Assembly (NCBI RefSeq): GCF_013294005.1
Contig: NZ_JABSNK010000008.1
Coordinates: 124,001 to 188,000 of the forward strand
Direction: 5' to 3'
Length of the DNA stretch: 64,000 bases
From: Flavobacterium gelidicaeli
GTDB lineage: Bacteria; Bacteroidota; Bacteroidia; Flavobacteriales; Flavobacteriaceae
Shown here: positions 1 to 8,436 of the stretch, in pieces
Position numbering within the stretch: the first letter of the stretch is position 1
Layout of the letters: every line of letters starts with the position of its first letter
Translations under genes and position numbers: made by a program
Notes under the pieces: model-generated
What the model was told of the DNA's origin: nothing
Databases searched by the model: none
The model's input: only the letters and a program-made list of their open reading frames with translations

Positions 1-125
1 CACAACACGTAGAGACTTTTGTAAAAACATTAGAAAAAGTATGGGAAGAAGGTGACTTTGGACCAAAATTAACGGTCCTAAATACTGGAGAAGGTGATAG
101 CTGCGGTATAGATGGCTGCAATTAA
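1..125 (+). CDS. 3' end of an unrecognised protein (partial)
   Basis: An open frame enters from the left edge and ends at the TAA at 123-125, giving the last 40 residues of a protein. The visible part is acidic and ends with a cysteine pair (CGIDGC, four residues between the cysteines) three residues before the stop, which could bind metal or form a disulphide. I do not recognise the family. A strong hairpin terminator follows within 40 bases, so this is the end of its transcription unit. The start lies outside the window. Confidence 0.55.
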   Translation, partial: QHVETFVKTLEKVWEEGDFGPKLTVLNTGEGDSCGIDGCN

Positions 126-160
126 TATGTAATAGTATTATTTTACAAAATGTTATATAA

Positions 161-191
161 AAAAACAGCTCTATTGAATAGAGCTGTTTTT
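161..191. terminator. Bidirectional intrinsic terminator
   Basis: A perfect inverted repeat (AAAAACAGCTCTAT / ATAGAGCTGTTTTT) with a three-base loop, A-rich on one side and T-rich on the other. It sits between two convergent genes and can end transcription from both sides. Confidence 0.8.
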
Positions 192-207
192 AGTTACTTA
201 TAATTGA

Positions 208-804
208 TTATTTAGCCGAAACCGTTTTTTCAAAAACCTTATCATTATCGTAACTCATGATGAATGTATAGTTCTCAAAAGGCAAACTTTTAATATCATA
301 ATATTGTTGAATATTTTGCTTGTCTACAAAAGAACTTGAATACACTAAATCCTCAGATTCGTTATAAATCTCAACACTTACAGGAGCTTTACTCGCATTA
401 GAAATACTAAAACAAACAACACCTTCTTTATTAATTAAAACTGGTTTATAAACTTCTGTAACTGGTTTTGCAGCAAGAACTGCTGTTTCTCCAACAACCG
501 AAATTTCATATTTAGCAATTTTCGCATCTGATTCTGCAAATAAAAAGTAAGTACCCTCTGGCAATGCTTTTAAATCATAAGTTCTATTAATACTTCCCGT
601 TGAAATCACATTTTCCTTATGAATCAATTTATGGTCTAAATCATAAATAGACAACACCACTTTATTTGCTTCATAAAGAGCAAAATTAACTGTTTTTCCC
701 TGTCCTTTTTTTACATCTAAAGAAAACTCATTTTCTAATGCACTTACGTTCAAAGCTGCTAACAGCGCTACTAATACCAAACTAAATTTTAAAATCTTTT
801 TCAT
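208..804 (-). CDS. Secreted two-domain beta-sandwich protein, unknown role
   Basis: 198 residues beginning with a signal peptide (MKK, hydrophobic core, cleavage near residue 22 after NVSA). The mature part looks like two similar halves of about 80 residues, each ending in a pattern like YDLKALPEGTYFL (around 74-86) and YDIKSLPFENYTF (around 168-180). This pattern is typical of the small beta-sandwich (Por-secretion-like or DUF3244-like) domains of Bacteroidota exported proteins. There is no long passenger domain, so a periplasmic or surface structural role is possible, but the function is unknown. The gene is alone, ends at the shared terminator at 161-191, and has a -7 box at 843-850. Confidence 0.7.
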   Translation of the reverse strand: MKKILKFSLVLVALLAALNVSALENEFSLDVKKGQGKTVNFALYEANKVVLSIYDLDHKLIHKENVISTGSINRTYDLKALPEGTYFLFAESDAKIAKYEISVVGETAVLAAKPVTEVYKPVLINKEGVVCFSISNASKAPVSVEIYNESEDLVYSSSFVDKQNIQQYYDIKSLPFENYTFIMSYDNDKVFEKTVSAK

Positions 805-842
805 AATTTGAGTTTTTAGATTTATAATCCTTTTAACTATTA

Positions 843-850
843 CAAATCTA
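843..850 (-). promoter_or_regulatory. -7 box of the secreted two-domain protein gene
   Basis: On the minus strand this reads TAGATTTG, matching the Bacteroidota -7 consensus TAnnTTTG. It lies about 38 bases before the start codon at 804. Confidence 0.5.
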
Positions 851-958
851 CGGCATCAATTTCATTGAATATAATGCAGAGTTTTCATGATTATACGTTA
901 TTTTACCTTTTACGAAATCGATAAAGGTTAAAAAACGTGATAAATTCGCAATAAACAT

Positions 959-966
959 TAAATTTG
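959..966 (+). promoter_or_regulatory. -7 box of the AraC-family gene
   Basis: TAAATTTG matches TAnnTTTG and lies 24 bases upstream of the ATG at 991. Confidence 0.5.
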
Positions 967-990
967 CATAAATAAAAAACAACTTAGAAT

Positions 991-1863
991 ATGAGACCTT
1001 TAGTACCCAACTTAGAAATCATAATTCCCTCATTTGGAAGCTCATTTTCTATCTCTAATCATGAAGAGAAAACTAACGCACACACAAAACATTGGCATTA
1101 CCATCCTGAAATAGAATTAGTTTACATTAATGGAGGTTCAGGCAAGCGACAAGTAGGTAGTCATGTCTCCTATTATAATGATGGTGATTTAATACTTATA
1201 GGTAGCAATTTACCGCATTGTGGATTTACCGATGAAGCTACTGGAAACAAAAAAGAAACCGTGATACAAATGAAACCAGACTTTTTAGGAAATACTTTTT
1301 TTGACTTATCAGAGATGAACAATATTAAAAACCTGTTCAGTCAAGCCAAACAAGGAATTTCATTCACAGGAGAAACTAAAAAAATACTAGGAAAACGAAT
1401 TGAAGCATTAAGTGAGCAAACACAACTAGAACGCCTATTGAGCATGTTGTCTATTTTAAACGAATTAGAATTATCTAAAGACAGTACGATCTTAAACGCA
1501 GAAGGTCATTCCATGGAAATGCAAATGCAAGACAACGACCGAATGAACGTCGTGTATAATTATGTAAAAGATCATTTTCAAGAAAACATAACCCTTGAAG
1601 AAATAGCACAACTAGTCGCAATGACAGTACCTTCTTTCTGTAGGTATTTTAAAAAGATAACCAATAAAACATTTACAAAATTCGTTAATGATTATCGGTT
1701 GGTTCACGCATCAAAACTATTAGCCGAAAAACAAGTTAGTATCTCTGAAATATCTTTTGAGAGTGGTTTCAATAATTTTGGCCACTTTAATAAATCGTTT
1801 AAAGATTTTACGGGAAAAAGTGCTTCCCAATATAGACAAGAACTCCGTTCCTATTTAGGGTAA
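991..1863 (+). CDS. AraC-family transcriptional regulator with cupin sensor
   Basis: 290 residues. The N-terminal half carries a cupin-like sensor with histidines (HWHYHPEIELVY around 36-47) and the region GDLILIGSNLPH typical of AraC effector domains. The C-terminal ~100 residues (about 187-288) are a double helix-turn-helix: LEEIAQLVAMTVPSFCRYFK for the first and the conserved ISEISFESGFNNFGHFNKSFK for the second. It should bind DNA and respond to a small molecule, perhaps a sugar, but ligand and targets cannot be read. No gene beside it suggests a regulon: it is a single-gene unit between a convergent-type secreted protein gene and the umu operon. Confidence 0.9.
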   Translation: MRPLVPNLEIIIPSFGSSFSISNHEEKTNAHTKHWHYHPEIELVYINGGSGKRQVGSHVSYYNDGDLILIGSNLPHCGFTDEATGNKKETVIQMKPDFLGNTFFDLSEMNNIKNLFSQAKQGISFTGETKKILGKRIEALSEQTQLERLLSMLSILNELELSKDSTILNAEGHSMEMQMQDNDRMNVVYNYVKDHFQENITLEEIAQLVAMTVPSFCRYFKKITNKTFTKFVNDYRLVHASKLLAEKQVSISEISFESGFNNFGHFNKSFKDFTGKSASQYRQELRSYLG

Positions 1864-1986
1864 AACAATACTTTTAAACTCTAAATAAACAATATAACAT
1901 CCCAAACAAAAACCAATTCTAAAAACTACTTATCAACAATCCCTAAAATTAACAATTCAGCCCATCACCTATTATCGAGTATTGTG

Positions 1987-1994
1987 TAATTTTG
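1987..1994 (+). promoter_or_regulatory. -7 box of umuC-umuD
   Basis: TAATTTTG matches TAnnTTTG. Its final G is five bases before the A of the ATG at 1999, so the transcript would begin at or one base before the start codon (near-leaderless). No SOS operator is recognised in the ~100 bases upstream. Confidence 0.6.
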
Positions 1995-1998
1995 CAGT

Positions 1999-3273
1999 AT
2001 GTATGCTTTAGTCGATTGTAACAATTTTTATGCTTCCTGTGAACGTGTTTTCCAACCGGAATACAACGGCAAAGCTGTCGCCATATTATCAAACAATGAC
2101 GGTTGCGTAATTTCTAGAAGCAATGAAGCAAAAGCTGCGGGAATCGCAATGGGAGCACCTGCGTTTCAAATCAAAGATTTAGTTAGAGAGCAAAATGTAA
2201 AATTATTTTCCTCGAATTACCCTCTTTATGGCGATCTCAGCAATCGCGTGATGGGGATTCTAGCCCACTTCACCCCTAACGTAGAAATTTACAGCATTGA
2301 TGAAGCTTTCCTGAATTTTGACGGAATGCAAATTAGCAACTACCAGCAGTACGGAATCCAAATCAAGAAAAAGATTCAAAAATGGGTAGGCATCCCAGTT
2401 TGCGTTGGCTTTGCTGAAACGAAAGTATTAGCTAAACTAGCTAATAGAATAGCCAAAAAATTCCAGGATAGAACTTGCGGAGCTTACGTTATAGATACCA
2501 ATGAAAAACGACTTAAAGCACTCAAATGGACCCAAATTGAAGATGTTTGGGGCATTGGCTACCAAACTGCCAAAAAAGCGAAGCTTCGCAAAATAAACAC
2601 TGCATTAGATTTTACATTACCACAGCACGAAGCTTGGATAAAAAAAGAATTAGGTATTGTAGGCATGCGACTTAAATATGAACTTGAAGGCAAATCAGTC
2701 ATGGATTTAGAACCAGATACGGAGCAGAAAAAAAGTATTTCTACAACACGTAGTTTTCCTAAACAAATAGCCGATTATGATTTACTCCGAGAACGTGTAG
2801 CTACTTTTGCAGCAGTGTGTGCAGAGAAATTACGCAATCAAAAATCCTGCTGTCAAACTATAATTGTAATGCTCGTAATTGACAAACACAGCATAGAAAC
2901 TTCTAAATATTATTTCAATATGGCCGTTACTTTGCCCTTTGCAACTAACTCCACATTAACAATTGCAAATACAGCAATTGCAATTTTAAAAAAGCTACAT
3001 CAAGGTAACGAACAAATGAAATTTAAAAAAGCAGGCGTTATTGTAACTGGAATTATTGATGAAGATAAAAAACAGTTTCAGTTATTTGAGGATGAAAATC
3101 CAAAACACCTTGCTATCATGAAAGCAATGGACAAAATCAATAAAAAGGCTGGAGATACTAAAGTAAAACTTGCTTCACAAAATTTAAATTTAACCTGGAA
3201 CATGAGACAAAATCATTTGTCACCTAAATATACAACCAACTTTAAAGATATTCTAGAAATAAACTGCCAGTAA
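1999..3273 (+). CDS. umuC: Y-family translesion DNA polymerase, UmuC
   Basis: 424 residues, the normal length for UmuC. The N-terminus MYALVDCNNFYASCERVF holds the first catalytic aspartate (D6), and SIDEAFLNF holds D101 and E102, the metal-binding pair of Y-family polymerases. The C-terminal third matches the little-finger and UmuC-type tail. With UmuD' it should form polymerase V and copy past DNA damage during the SOS response. The downstream umuD start overlaps its stop by one base (TAATG), so the two genes are translationally coupled. The order umuC-umuD is the reverse of that in E. coli. Confidence 0.93.
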   Translation: MYALVDCNNFYASCERVFQPEYNGKAVAILSNNDGCVISRSNEAKAAGIAMGAPAFQIKDLVREQNVKLFSSNYPLYGDLSNRVMGILAHFTPNVEIYSIDEAFLNFDGMQISNYQQYGIQIKKKIQKWVGIPVCVGFAETKVLAKLANRIAKKFQDRTCGAYVIDTNEKRLKALKWTQIEDVWGIGYQTAKKAKLRKINTALDFTLPQHEAWIKKELGIVGMRLKYELEGKSVMDLEPDTEQKKSISTTRSFPKQIADYDLLRERVATFAAVCAEKLRNQKSCCQTIIVMLVIDKHSIETSKYYFNMAVTLPFATNSTLTIANTAIAILKKLHQGNEQMKFKKAGVIVTGIIDEDKKQFQLFEDENPKHLAIMKAMDKINKKAGDTKVKLASQNLNLTWNMRQNHLSPKYTTNFKDILEINCQ

Positions 3274-3704
3274 TGAAAGAACAAAAACTTACTTTTTTTC
3301 GTCCTGATTTTGACAGCGAACTAAAAATTCCTTTTATTCCTGATGGCGTTTCGGCAGGGTTTCCTTCGCCGGCAGCTGATTTCATGGAAAACAACATTGA
3401 CCTTAACAAAGAGTTAACCGAAAATCCGTTGGCTACATTTTACATAAAAGTAAAAGGAAATTCCATGATTGATGCTGGTATAAATGATAAAGACGTCCTC
3501 GTAGTAGATCGGAGTTTAGAACCTCAAAACAATAAAATAGCGATTTGTTTTATTGATGGAGAGTTTACCGTAAAACGCATTTTACTCGAAAAAGACTGTT
3601 TGTATCTCATGCCCGAAAACGAAAACTACGCCCCGATCAAAGTCACCGAAGAAAATGAATTAATTATATGGGGAATCGTTACTTATGTGATCAAAAAAAT
3701 GTAA
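3273..3704 (+). CDS. umuD: UmuD-type LexA-family self-cleaving protein
   Basis: 143 residues, the usual UmuD length. It has the S24 peptidase dyad: Ser64 in KGNSMIDAGI and Lys101 in FTVKRIL. A likely self-cleavage site is Ala28-Gly29 in VSAGFPSPA. There is no N-terminal DNA-binding domain, which separates it from LexA. RecA filaments are expected to trigger cleavage to UmuD', which activates the polymerase encoded just upstream. It follows umuC with a one-base overlap. No terminator is obvious after the stop; about 700 bases of decayed sequence follow. Confidence 0.92.
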   Translation: MKEQKLTFFRPDFDSELKIPFIPDGVSAGFPSPAADFMENNIDLNKELTENPLATFYIKVKGNSMIDAGINDKDVLVVDRSLEPQNNKIAICFIDGEFTVKRILLEKDCLYLMPENENYAPIKVTEENELIIWGIVTYVIKKM

Positions 3705-3924
3705 CCTAAATTAGCTGAAATATCACTAAAAACGGGTATTGTAAGAACTATAATGTATTTGTTAATTTACATTCATAGTATCCTTTCTTGAAATAAACAC
3801 AATTTCAATTATAATTGCCTATCTATCTAAACTAGAAGATTAGAAACTTTAATCTAGTACTCTTTAAAAACAATAAGTTTAAAACAAACAATCGAGAGTG
3901 AATTAAGAACAAATAAGAATGATT

Positions 3925-4281
3925 TCATCCATATACCATACTTGACGGATCTGCAAAGATTGAAGCTTATATTCAAGATGAAACTATTTAGCTTACCAAA
4001 CAAAAATAACAACTATTTTCGAAAAGGGTTATTTCACAAAGCAACTACATAGAGTTATTCCTATCCGTACAAGAGAATGTAGGATACATCAACAAATCAC
4101 AGATATACTTGCGAATATAATATTGATTACAATCTAAAAGCAGAAGCTAACCAAAACTTTTACGATACCTTTCAAAACAAATTTTACTTTGCTATTACAA
4201 TCAAAACAGCGACCGAAATCATTTATAAAAAGTGGATAGCAAAAACACAAATGGGATTGACAACATTCAAAAATGCATAAG
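3925..4281 (+). pseudogene. Decayed rhuM-family (virulence protein RhuM/Fic-associated) gene
   Basis: No open frame spans this gap, but translated pieces match RhuM-family proteins in the right order. First LDGSAKIEAYIQDETI followed by a stop where the family has Trp and then LTKQK (from about 3949). Then FEKG (about 4020) and a segment like RECRIHQQITDILANII (about 4077-4125). Last DYNLKAEANQNFYDTFQNKF and MGLTTFKNA before the stop near 4281. Stop codons, frameshifts and a missing central section show that it is dead. Intact RhuM proteins are about 330 residues and occur in genomic islands and near restriction or toxin systems. This is the only content I can support between umuD (3704) and the kinase gene (4404). 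Confidence 0.7.
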
Positions 4282-4375
4282 ACTGCAGAATTTCAAACTT
4301 AACAGCAATTAAAAAGAGCCATCAATTTCCTATCGCATATTTGTAAAACAACGACAACAACAACGAACAAAAATG

Positions 4376-4383
4376 TATATTTG
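4376..4383 (+). promoter_or_regulatory. -7 box of the HipA-like kinase module
   Basis: TATATTTG matches TAnnTTTG and lies 20 bases before the TTG start at 4404. This supports the TTG start and a short leader for the two-gene unit. Confidence 0.5.
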
Positions 4384-4403
4384 TTTTTAAAAAATCATAA
4401 AAC

Positions 4404-5246
4404 TTGATAGATAAAATCCAAATAGTAAGAGCAGTACAAATTTTAGATTGTAAACGTACTAATAGTATTCCATTGCAAGTATTATGTGATGACAATGAAA
4501 TTTACATCATAAAAACAATGTTTAAAAAACATCCTCCTATTGAGGATTTAATCAACGAAATATTATGTAATTATTTTTTTCAATGTTGGAACATTCCTGT
4601 TCCAGGACAAGCTTTAGTACTCTTTGACGATATATTAATTGAGCAATATTTACTTGAAAATAGTGCAATCGATAAAAAATATACAGATTTCAAGTTTGAA
4701 AATCATTTTTTCTATGGCTCTAAATTTTTACCAAATACAACAGAAATTGACTTATATAACCTTACTCTGAAAGATAAACACGATTATAAAAAATATCAAA
4801 ATCCCTTAGATCTAATTAAAATAGGGGTGTTTGATAAATGGATCGCAAATATGGATAGGCGTAAAGACAACCCTAACATACTAATTGATAGTTCAAATGT
4901 GAAATACAGATTTATACCTATAGACAATACCCAATCTTTTGCCAATCAAAATAATTATAAAAATTTAAAATTAAGCATTATGGATACGGTAGGTAATAAA
5001 TCAATTTTAAATTCTCAAATTACAAAAAGTATTTGTAAATTTGCAAACTCAAATAGTTACAGTAATTTAGCTAAAGAGATCAATAGTAATATTGAAAAAT
5101 CAATAGATTTAATTGAATCAGTTTTTGAGAATATCCCCTCTGAATTTGGGTTAAGTAGACCAGGGAAAAATAAAATTAAAGAAATTTTATCAGACAAACC
5201 TAGAAACAATATTGTTTCAGCTAGTTATTTAAATTATTCAAAATGA
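4404..5246 (+). CDS. HipA-like kinase domain protein (HipA_2 type)
   Basis: 280 residues from a TTG start. The kinase signature residues are in place: Lys37 in IYIIKTMF, Glu52 in EDLINEILC, a catalytic loop FDKWIANMDRRKDNPNILI (Asp151, Asn156) and a metal-binding Asp174 in FIPIDNTQSF. This pattern belongs to the stand-alone HipA-like kinases, which lack the N-terminal domain and HipB partner of classical HipA toxins. Substrate unknown. The next gene starts inside its last codons (ATGA overlap), so the two are co-translated. Base composition is very AT-rich compared with neighbouring housekeeping genes, consistent with acquisition by transfer. Inference: toxin, persistence or defence role. Confidence 0.75.
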   Translation: MIDKIQIVRAVQILDCKRTNSIPLQVLCDDNEIYIIKTMFKKHPPIEDLINEILCNYFFQCWNIPVPGQALVLFDDILIEQYLLENSAIDKKYTDFKFENHFFYGSKFLPNTTEIDLYNLTLKDKHDYKKYQNPLDLIKIGVFDKWIANMDRRKDNPNILIDSSNVKYRFIPIDNTQSFANQNNYKNLKLSIMDTVGNKSILNSQITKSICKFANSNSYSNLAKEINSNIEKSIDLIESVFENIPSEFGLSRPGKNKIKEILSDKPRNNIVSASYLNYSK

Positions 5247-6130
5247 AATCTTTTTACAGTATAATCCGATTTGTTAACAATCCTTTAAGCAAGGAGAACC
5301 TAGCTATTGGATTAATAATGATTTCAAATAATAAAGTTTATTATAAATTTTCTAACGATAAAATTCAGCTAGTCAGCAAAATTAATCCTTTAAATTTCAA
5401 ACTTTTAGAATATACAATTGACAAAATAAATAATTTTATTAAAAATGAACTAGAGAAAGAAGTTTCTTTATTTTCAGACGATAATAAAGTAAATTTTGAA
5501 TACTTAAAGAGGCTTTCAATTTATAACAACGGCTTCCTCCAATTTGATAATCCATCAATAATAAATATTGATTTTGACGAAGTTAAGTTTAATGGATTCT
5601 TTCACAAATATATTGATTTGGTAATTAAACCCGCTGATAAAAAAATAGTAGACAATACTTTTTCAAGAATAATTAAAGACACATTTCAAGAACCTTTAAA
5701 AGATATTATAAATATAAACTACAAGGTAAAAAAAGCTACTATCCCAAATTTATTCTTTGACTACAATCTTGACGGCATTGGCTATAATGGCATTATATAC
5801 ACTGTTAAATCAATTGACTTAAACTCTGACAAACCTATAGACCAGATAAGAAAAGACATTTCTGAATTTGAAAGTTTGAATCCAAGAATTGATTTATTTG
5901 GAGAATCAAATAACTTTCCTCCAAATAAAAACAAGCATTATTTGGTTATAGATAAATACGAAGGTCAAAAAGCTAGCTATAAAGAATTGTATGAGATTTT
6001 AAGTGGTCAAAAATCATCTGATTGTAATTATAAATTAATAAATTCAAATGATTTAAAAGATGTGACAAGTGAAATCAAAAAAAACAATGCACATAAATTC
6101 TCTGAATTAATTGAAAAAAACTCTCTATAA
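5243..6130 (+). CDS. DUF3037-like partner of the HipA-like kinase
   Basis: 295 residues, no signal peptide or membrane segment. The first ~40 residues (FYSIIRFVNNPLSKENLAIG, then a Lys-rich strand) resemble the start of DUF3037 proteins, which read YS(I/L)(V/I)R(Y/F)..(D/N)P followed by a nearly invariant N(I/V)G-like turn. DUF3037 genes are typically found directly beside HipA-like kinase genes, as here. The remainder is lysine- and asparagine-rich and I recognise no motif; it is longer than the simple DUF3037 proteins (about 120 residues), so it may carry an extra domain. Overlap with the kinase gene is four bases. A strong terminator follows at 6181, closing the unit. Confidence 0.55.
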   Translation: MKSFYSIIRFVNNPLSKENLAIGLIMISNNKVYYKFSNDKIQLVSKINPLNFKLLEYTIDKINNFIKNELEKEVSLFSDDNKVNFEYLKRLSIYNNGFLQFDNPSIINIDFDEVKFNGFFHKYIDLVIKPADKKIVDNTFSRIIKDTFQEPLKDIININYKVKKATIPNLFFDYNLDGIGYNGIIYTVKSIDLNSDKPIDQIRKDISEFESLNPRIDLFGESNNFPPNKNKHYLVIDKYEGQKASYKELYEILSGQKSSDCNYKLINSNDLKDVTSEIKKNNAHKFSELIEKNSL

Positions 6131-6180
6131 TAAACTTTGAATTAAGTTTTTTAGCCAACCATTCTTAGAAATTTTAAAAA

Positions 6181-6217
6181 AACTCTCTTAAAGTTACAAC
6201 TTTAAGAGAGTTTTTTT
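6181..6217 (+). terminator. Intrinsic terminator of the kinase module
   Basis: Fifteen-base perfect stem (AACTCTCTTAAAGTT / AACTTTAAGAGAGTT), three-base loop and a run of eight T. Confidence 0.85.
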
Positions 6218-6310
6218 TATCCTTTAGAGGTAAAAATATTCAATTGAAAATAAGACAAATTTATCAATCTTAAAAAGATCTAGTATAGCTTAACTAACCC
6301 CTTAAAAATA

Positions 6311-6344
6311 AAAAACCTCTTAATCACACGATTAAGAGGTTTTT
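6311..6344 (-). terminator. Terminator downstream of tRNA-Leu
   Basis: Perfect stem AAAAACCTCTTAATC / GATTAAGAGGTTTTT with loop ACAC, directly after the 3' end of the minus-strand tRNA. A/T tails on both sides make it usable in both directions. Confidence 0.75.
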
Positions 6345-6347
6345 AAG

Positions 6348-6427
6348 TACCCGGAGCCGGAGTCGAACCGGCACGGTTTCCCACAGGTGTTTGAGACCAG
6401 CGCGTCTACCAATTCCGCCATCCGGGC
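6348..6427 (-). tRNA. tRNA-Leu (anticodon CAA)
   Basis: The minus strand folds as a class II tRNA of 80 nt without encoded CCA. The acceptor stem is GCCCGGA / UCCGGGU with discriminator A. The D-loop contains AAUUGGUAGAC and the T-arm is GCCGG UUCGACU CCGGC. The anticodon loop CUCAAAC gives CAA. The short variable arm is GUGGGAAACCG. The anticodon stem CUGGU / ACCUG contains a U-U mismatch at its second pair, which is unusual (see findings). Confidence 0.93.
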
Positions 6428-6588
6428 TTTAGCAGACATGAAATGACGACAGTCATTTCAACGCAATAAAGAACTATTTGGTGGTAGCCAAACAGTTGTT
6501 CCTTTAACACGGTGCAAATGTAAAAAATAAAATTAAAAATTCTAATAAAAATACTTAATTTTTTACTTCAAGAGTGGAATAATTTTTC

Positions 6589-6596
6589 TAAATTTG
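6589..6596 (+). promoter_or_regulatory. -7 box of prs-rplY
   Basis: TAAATTTG matches TAnnTTTG. It leaves a leader of about 117 nt before prs, which opens with a small hairpin (CTCG TTAAAG CGAG, 6600-6613). No known riboswitch pattern is recognised in this leader. Confidence 0.5.
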
Positions 6597-6717
6597 CAGC
6601 TCGTTAAAGCGAGACACACTAACTAACTACACCCGAGGCAAATACAGACATTAAGCTACCATCAAATGATATAGCCCAATTCTATATAGCGCAACGGAAT
6701 AAAAAACAACAAATTAA

Positions 6718-7659
6718 ATGTCACACCTAGAGCCAGAAGCTAAAATTTTTGCTTGTTCACAAAGTGTCTATCTAGCCGAAAAAATTTCCGCTCAATACGG
6801 AATTCCATTAGGAAAAGTTACCATGTCACATTACAGTGACGGAGAGTTTCAACCTTCTTACGAAGAGTCTATTAGAGGGTTACGTGTATTTATTGTTTGT
6901 TCTACTTTTCCAAATTCAGATAATCTGATGGAATTATTACTGATGATTGATGCTGCAAAACGTGCCTCTGCAAGACATATTACTGCGGTAATACCTTACT
7001 TTGGTTGGGCAAGACAAGATAGAAAAGACAAACCTAGAGTTCCGATAGGAGCTAAACTAACAGCAAAACTGTTAGAAACAGCCGGAGCAACAAGAGTAAT
7101 GACCATGGATTTGCACGCAGATCAAATTCAAGGATTTTTTGAAAAACCAGTAGACCACCTGTTCGCTTCCACTATCTTTTTACCTTACGTAAAAAGCTTA
7201 GCATTAGACAACTTGACTATTGCCTCTCCAGATATGGGAGGTTCAAAAAGAGCTTATGCTTATTCTAAATTCTTAGAATCAGATGTGGTTATTTGCTACA
7301 AACAAAGAAAAGAAGCGAACATCATTGACACCATGGAGCTAATAGGTGATGTAAAAGGTAAAAATGTGATCTTAGTAGATGACATGATTGATACCGGAGG
7401 CACTTTGGCGAAAGCCGCTGATTTAATGATGGACAAAGGAGCATTAAGCGTTAGAGCAATTTGTACCCACGCCATTTTATCAGGTGATGCTTACGAAAAA
7501 ATAGAGAATTCTAAATTATTAGAATTAATCGTAACTGATTCTATTCCGTTAAAGAGAGAATCTAAAAAAATAAGAGTGTTGAGTTGTGCCCCACTTTTTG
7601 CTGAAGTTATGCACATGGTACATCATAACAATTCCATTAGTGGAAAGTTTATCATGTAA
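6718..7659 (+). CDS. prs: Ribose-phosphate pyrophosphokinase (PRPP synthetase)
   Basis: 313 residues, the normal class I length. It makes PRPP from ribose 5-phosphate and ATP for purine, pyrimidine, His, Trp and NAD synthesis. Visible signatures are RQDRK in the ATP region, DLHADQIQGFF in the PRPP synthase signature and the ribose-phosphate loop VDDMIDTGGT. It starts at the only sensible ATG after the leader. The rplY gene follows 36 bases later in the same direction, a frequent arrangement in Bacteroidota and other bacteria, and the pair likely share the promoter at 6589. Confidence 0.96.
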   Translation: MSHLEPEAKIFACSQSVYLAEKISAQYGIPLGKVTMSHYSDGEFQPSYEESIRGLRVFIVCSTFPNSDNLMELLLMIDAAKRASARHITAVIPYFGWARQDRKDKPRVPIGAKLTAKLLETAGATRVMTMDLHADQIQGFFEKPVDHLFASTIFLPYVKSLALDNLTIASPDMGGSKRAYAYSKFLESDVVICYKQRKEANIIDTMELIGDVKGKNVILVDDMIDTGGTLAKAADLMMDKGALSVRAICTHAILSGDAYEKIENSKLLELIVTDSIPLKRESKKIRVLSCAPLFAEVMHMVHHNNSISGKFIM

Positions 7660-7695
7660 CAAAAACAAGTATTATTAACAATTATATATATTACA

Positions 7696-8310
7696 ATGAA
7701 ATCGATTACAATTAAAGGATCAGAAAGAGAAAGCGTAGGAAAAGTTGCAACTAAAGCCTTACGTAATGCTGGAGCGGTTCCTTGCGTGTTATACGGAGGA
7801 GATCAACCAGTACATTTTTCAGCAGAAGAAAAAGCATTCAAAAGCTTGGTTTACACTCCAAACGCTCACACAGTTGTGATTGAATTGGCAAACGGAAAGT
7901 CTTTTACTGCAATCATGCAAGACATCCAAGTTCACCCAGTTTCTGACAAAATCCTTCACCTTGACTTCTTTCAAATCTTTGAAGATAAAGAAATCACTAT
8001 TGAAGTTCCTGTAAAAGTTATTGGTAACTCTAAAGGAGTTATGGCAGGTGGAGATTTACGTTTAAACAACCGTAAATTAAAAGTAAAAGCGTTACCTAAA
8101 AATCTTCCTGATTTTGTTGAGGCTGACATTACTCCACTTAACATGGGTAACAAATTATACGTTACTCAAGTTCCTACTCCAGACTTTAAAATCATGCACC
8201 CAGACAACACTGTTATCTGTCAAGTGAAGATTTCTCGTGCTGCTATGAAAGCGGCTCAAGAAGCTGCAAAAGCTGCAAAAGCAGGACCAGTAAAAGGAAA
8301 GAAAAAATAA
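7696..8310 (+). CDS. rplY: 50S ribosomal protein L25 / general stress protein Ctc
   Basis: 204 residues: the long (Ctc/TL5) form of L25. The N-terminal ~95 residues are the 5S rRNA-binding domain (opening [14 protein letters not shown], with VPCVLYGG). This is followed by the C-terminal TL5 beta domain ([17 protein letters not shown]) and a lysine/alanine-rich tail (ending [10 protein letters not shown]) that probably contacts rRNA. It sits behind prs as in many bacteria and ends at a clear terminator at 8332-8366. Confidence 0.95.
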   Translation: MKSITIKGSERESVGKVATKALRNAGAVPCVLYGGDQPVHFSAEEKAFKSLVYTPNAHTVVIELANGKSFTAIMQDIQVHPVSDKILHLDFFQIFEDKEITIEVPVKVIGNSKGVMAGGDLRLNNRKLKVKALPKNLPDFVEADITPLNMGNKLYVTQVPTPDFKIMHPDNTVICQVKISRAAMKAAQEAAKAAKAGPVKGKKK

Positions 8311-8331
8311 TATTTTTCTCTACAACATATC

Positions 8332-8366
8332 AAAAGCATCAGTTTTATTACTGGTGCTTTTTTTTT
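8332..8366 (+). terminator. Terminator after rplY
   Basis: Stem AAAAGCATCAGT / ACTGGTGCTTTT (one G-T pair) with a long T run. The rest of the 8311-8727 gap holds the hairpin element at 8437-8522 and the pth promoter; the open frames in it are not convincing genes. Confidence 0.8.
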
Positions 8367-8436
8367 GGATTTCAATTCATACGCTTACAATCTATTTTCC
8401 TTCTCTATTCTATCAGGAGCACAACCATTCACTTCT

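Noticed and set aside
6597..6717. Riboswitch in the prs leader
   Set aside because: The ~117-nt leader has only one small hairpin and no conserved purine, PRPP or guanidine aptamer pattern that I can recognise.
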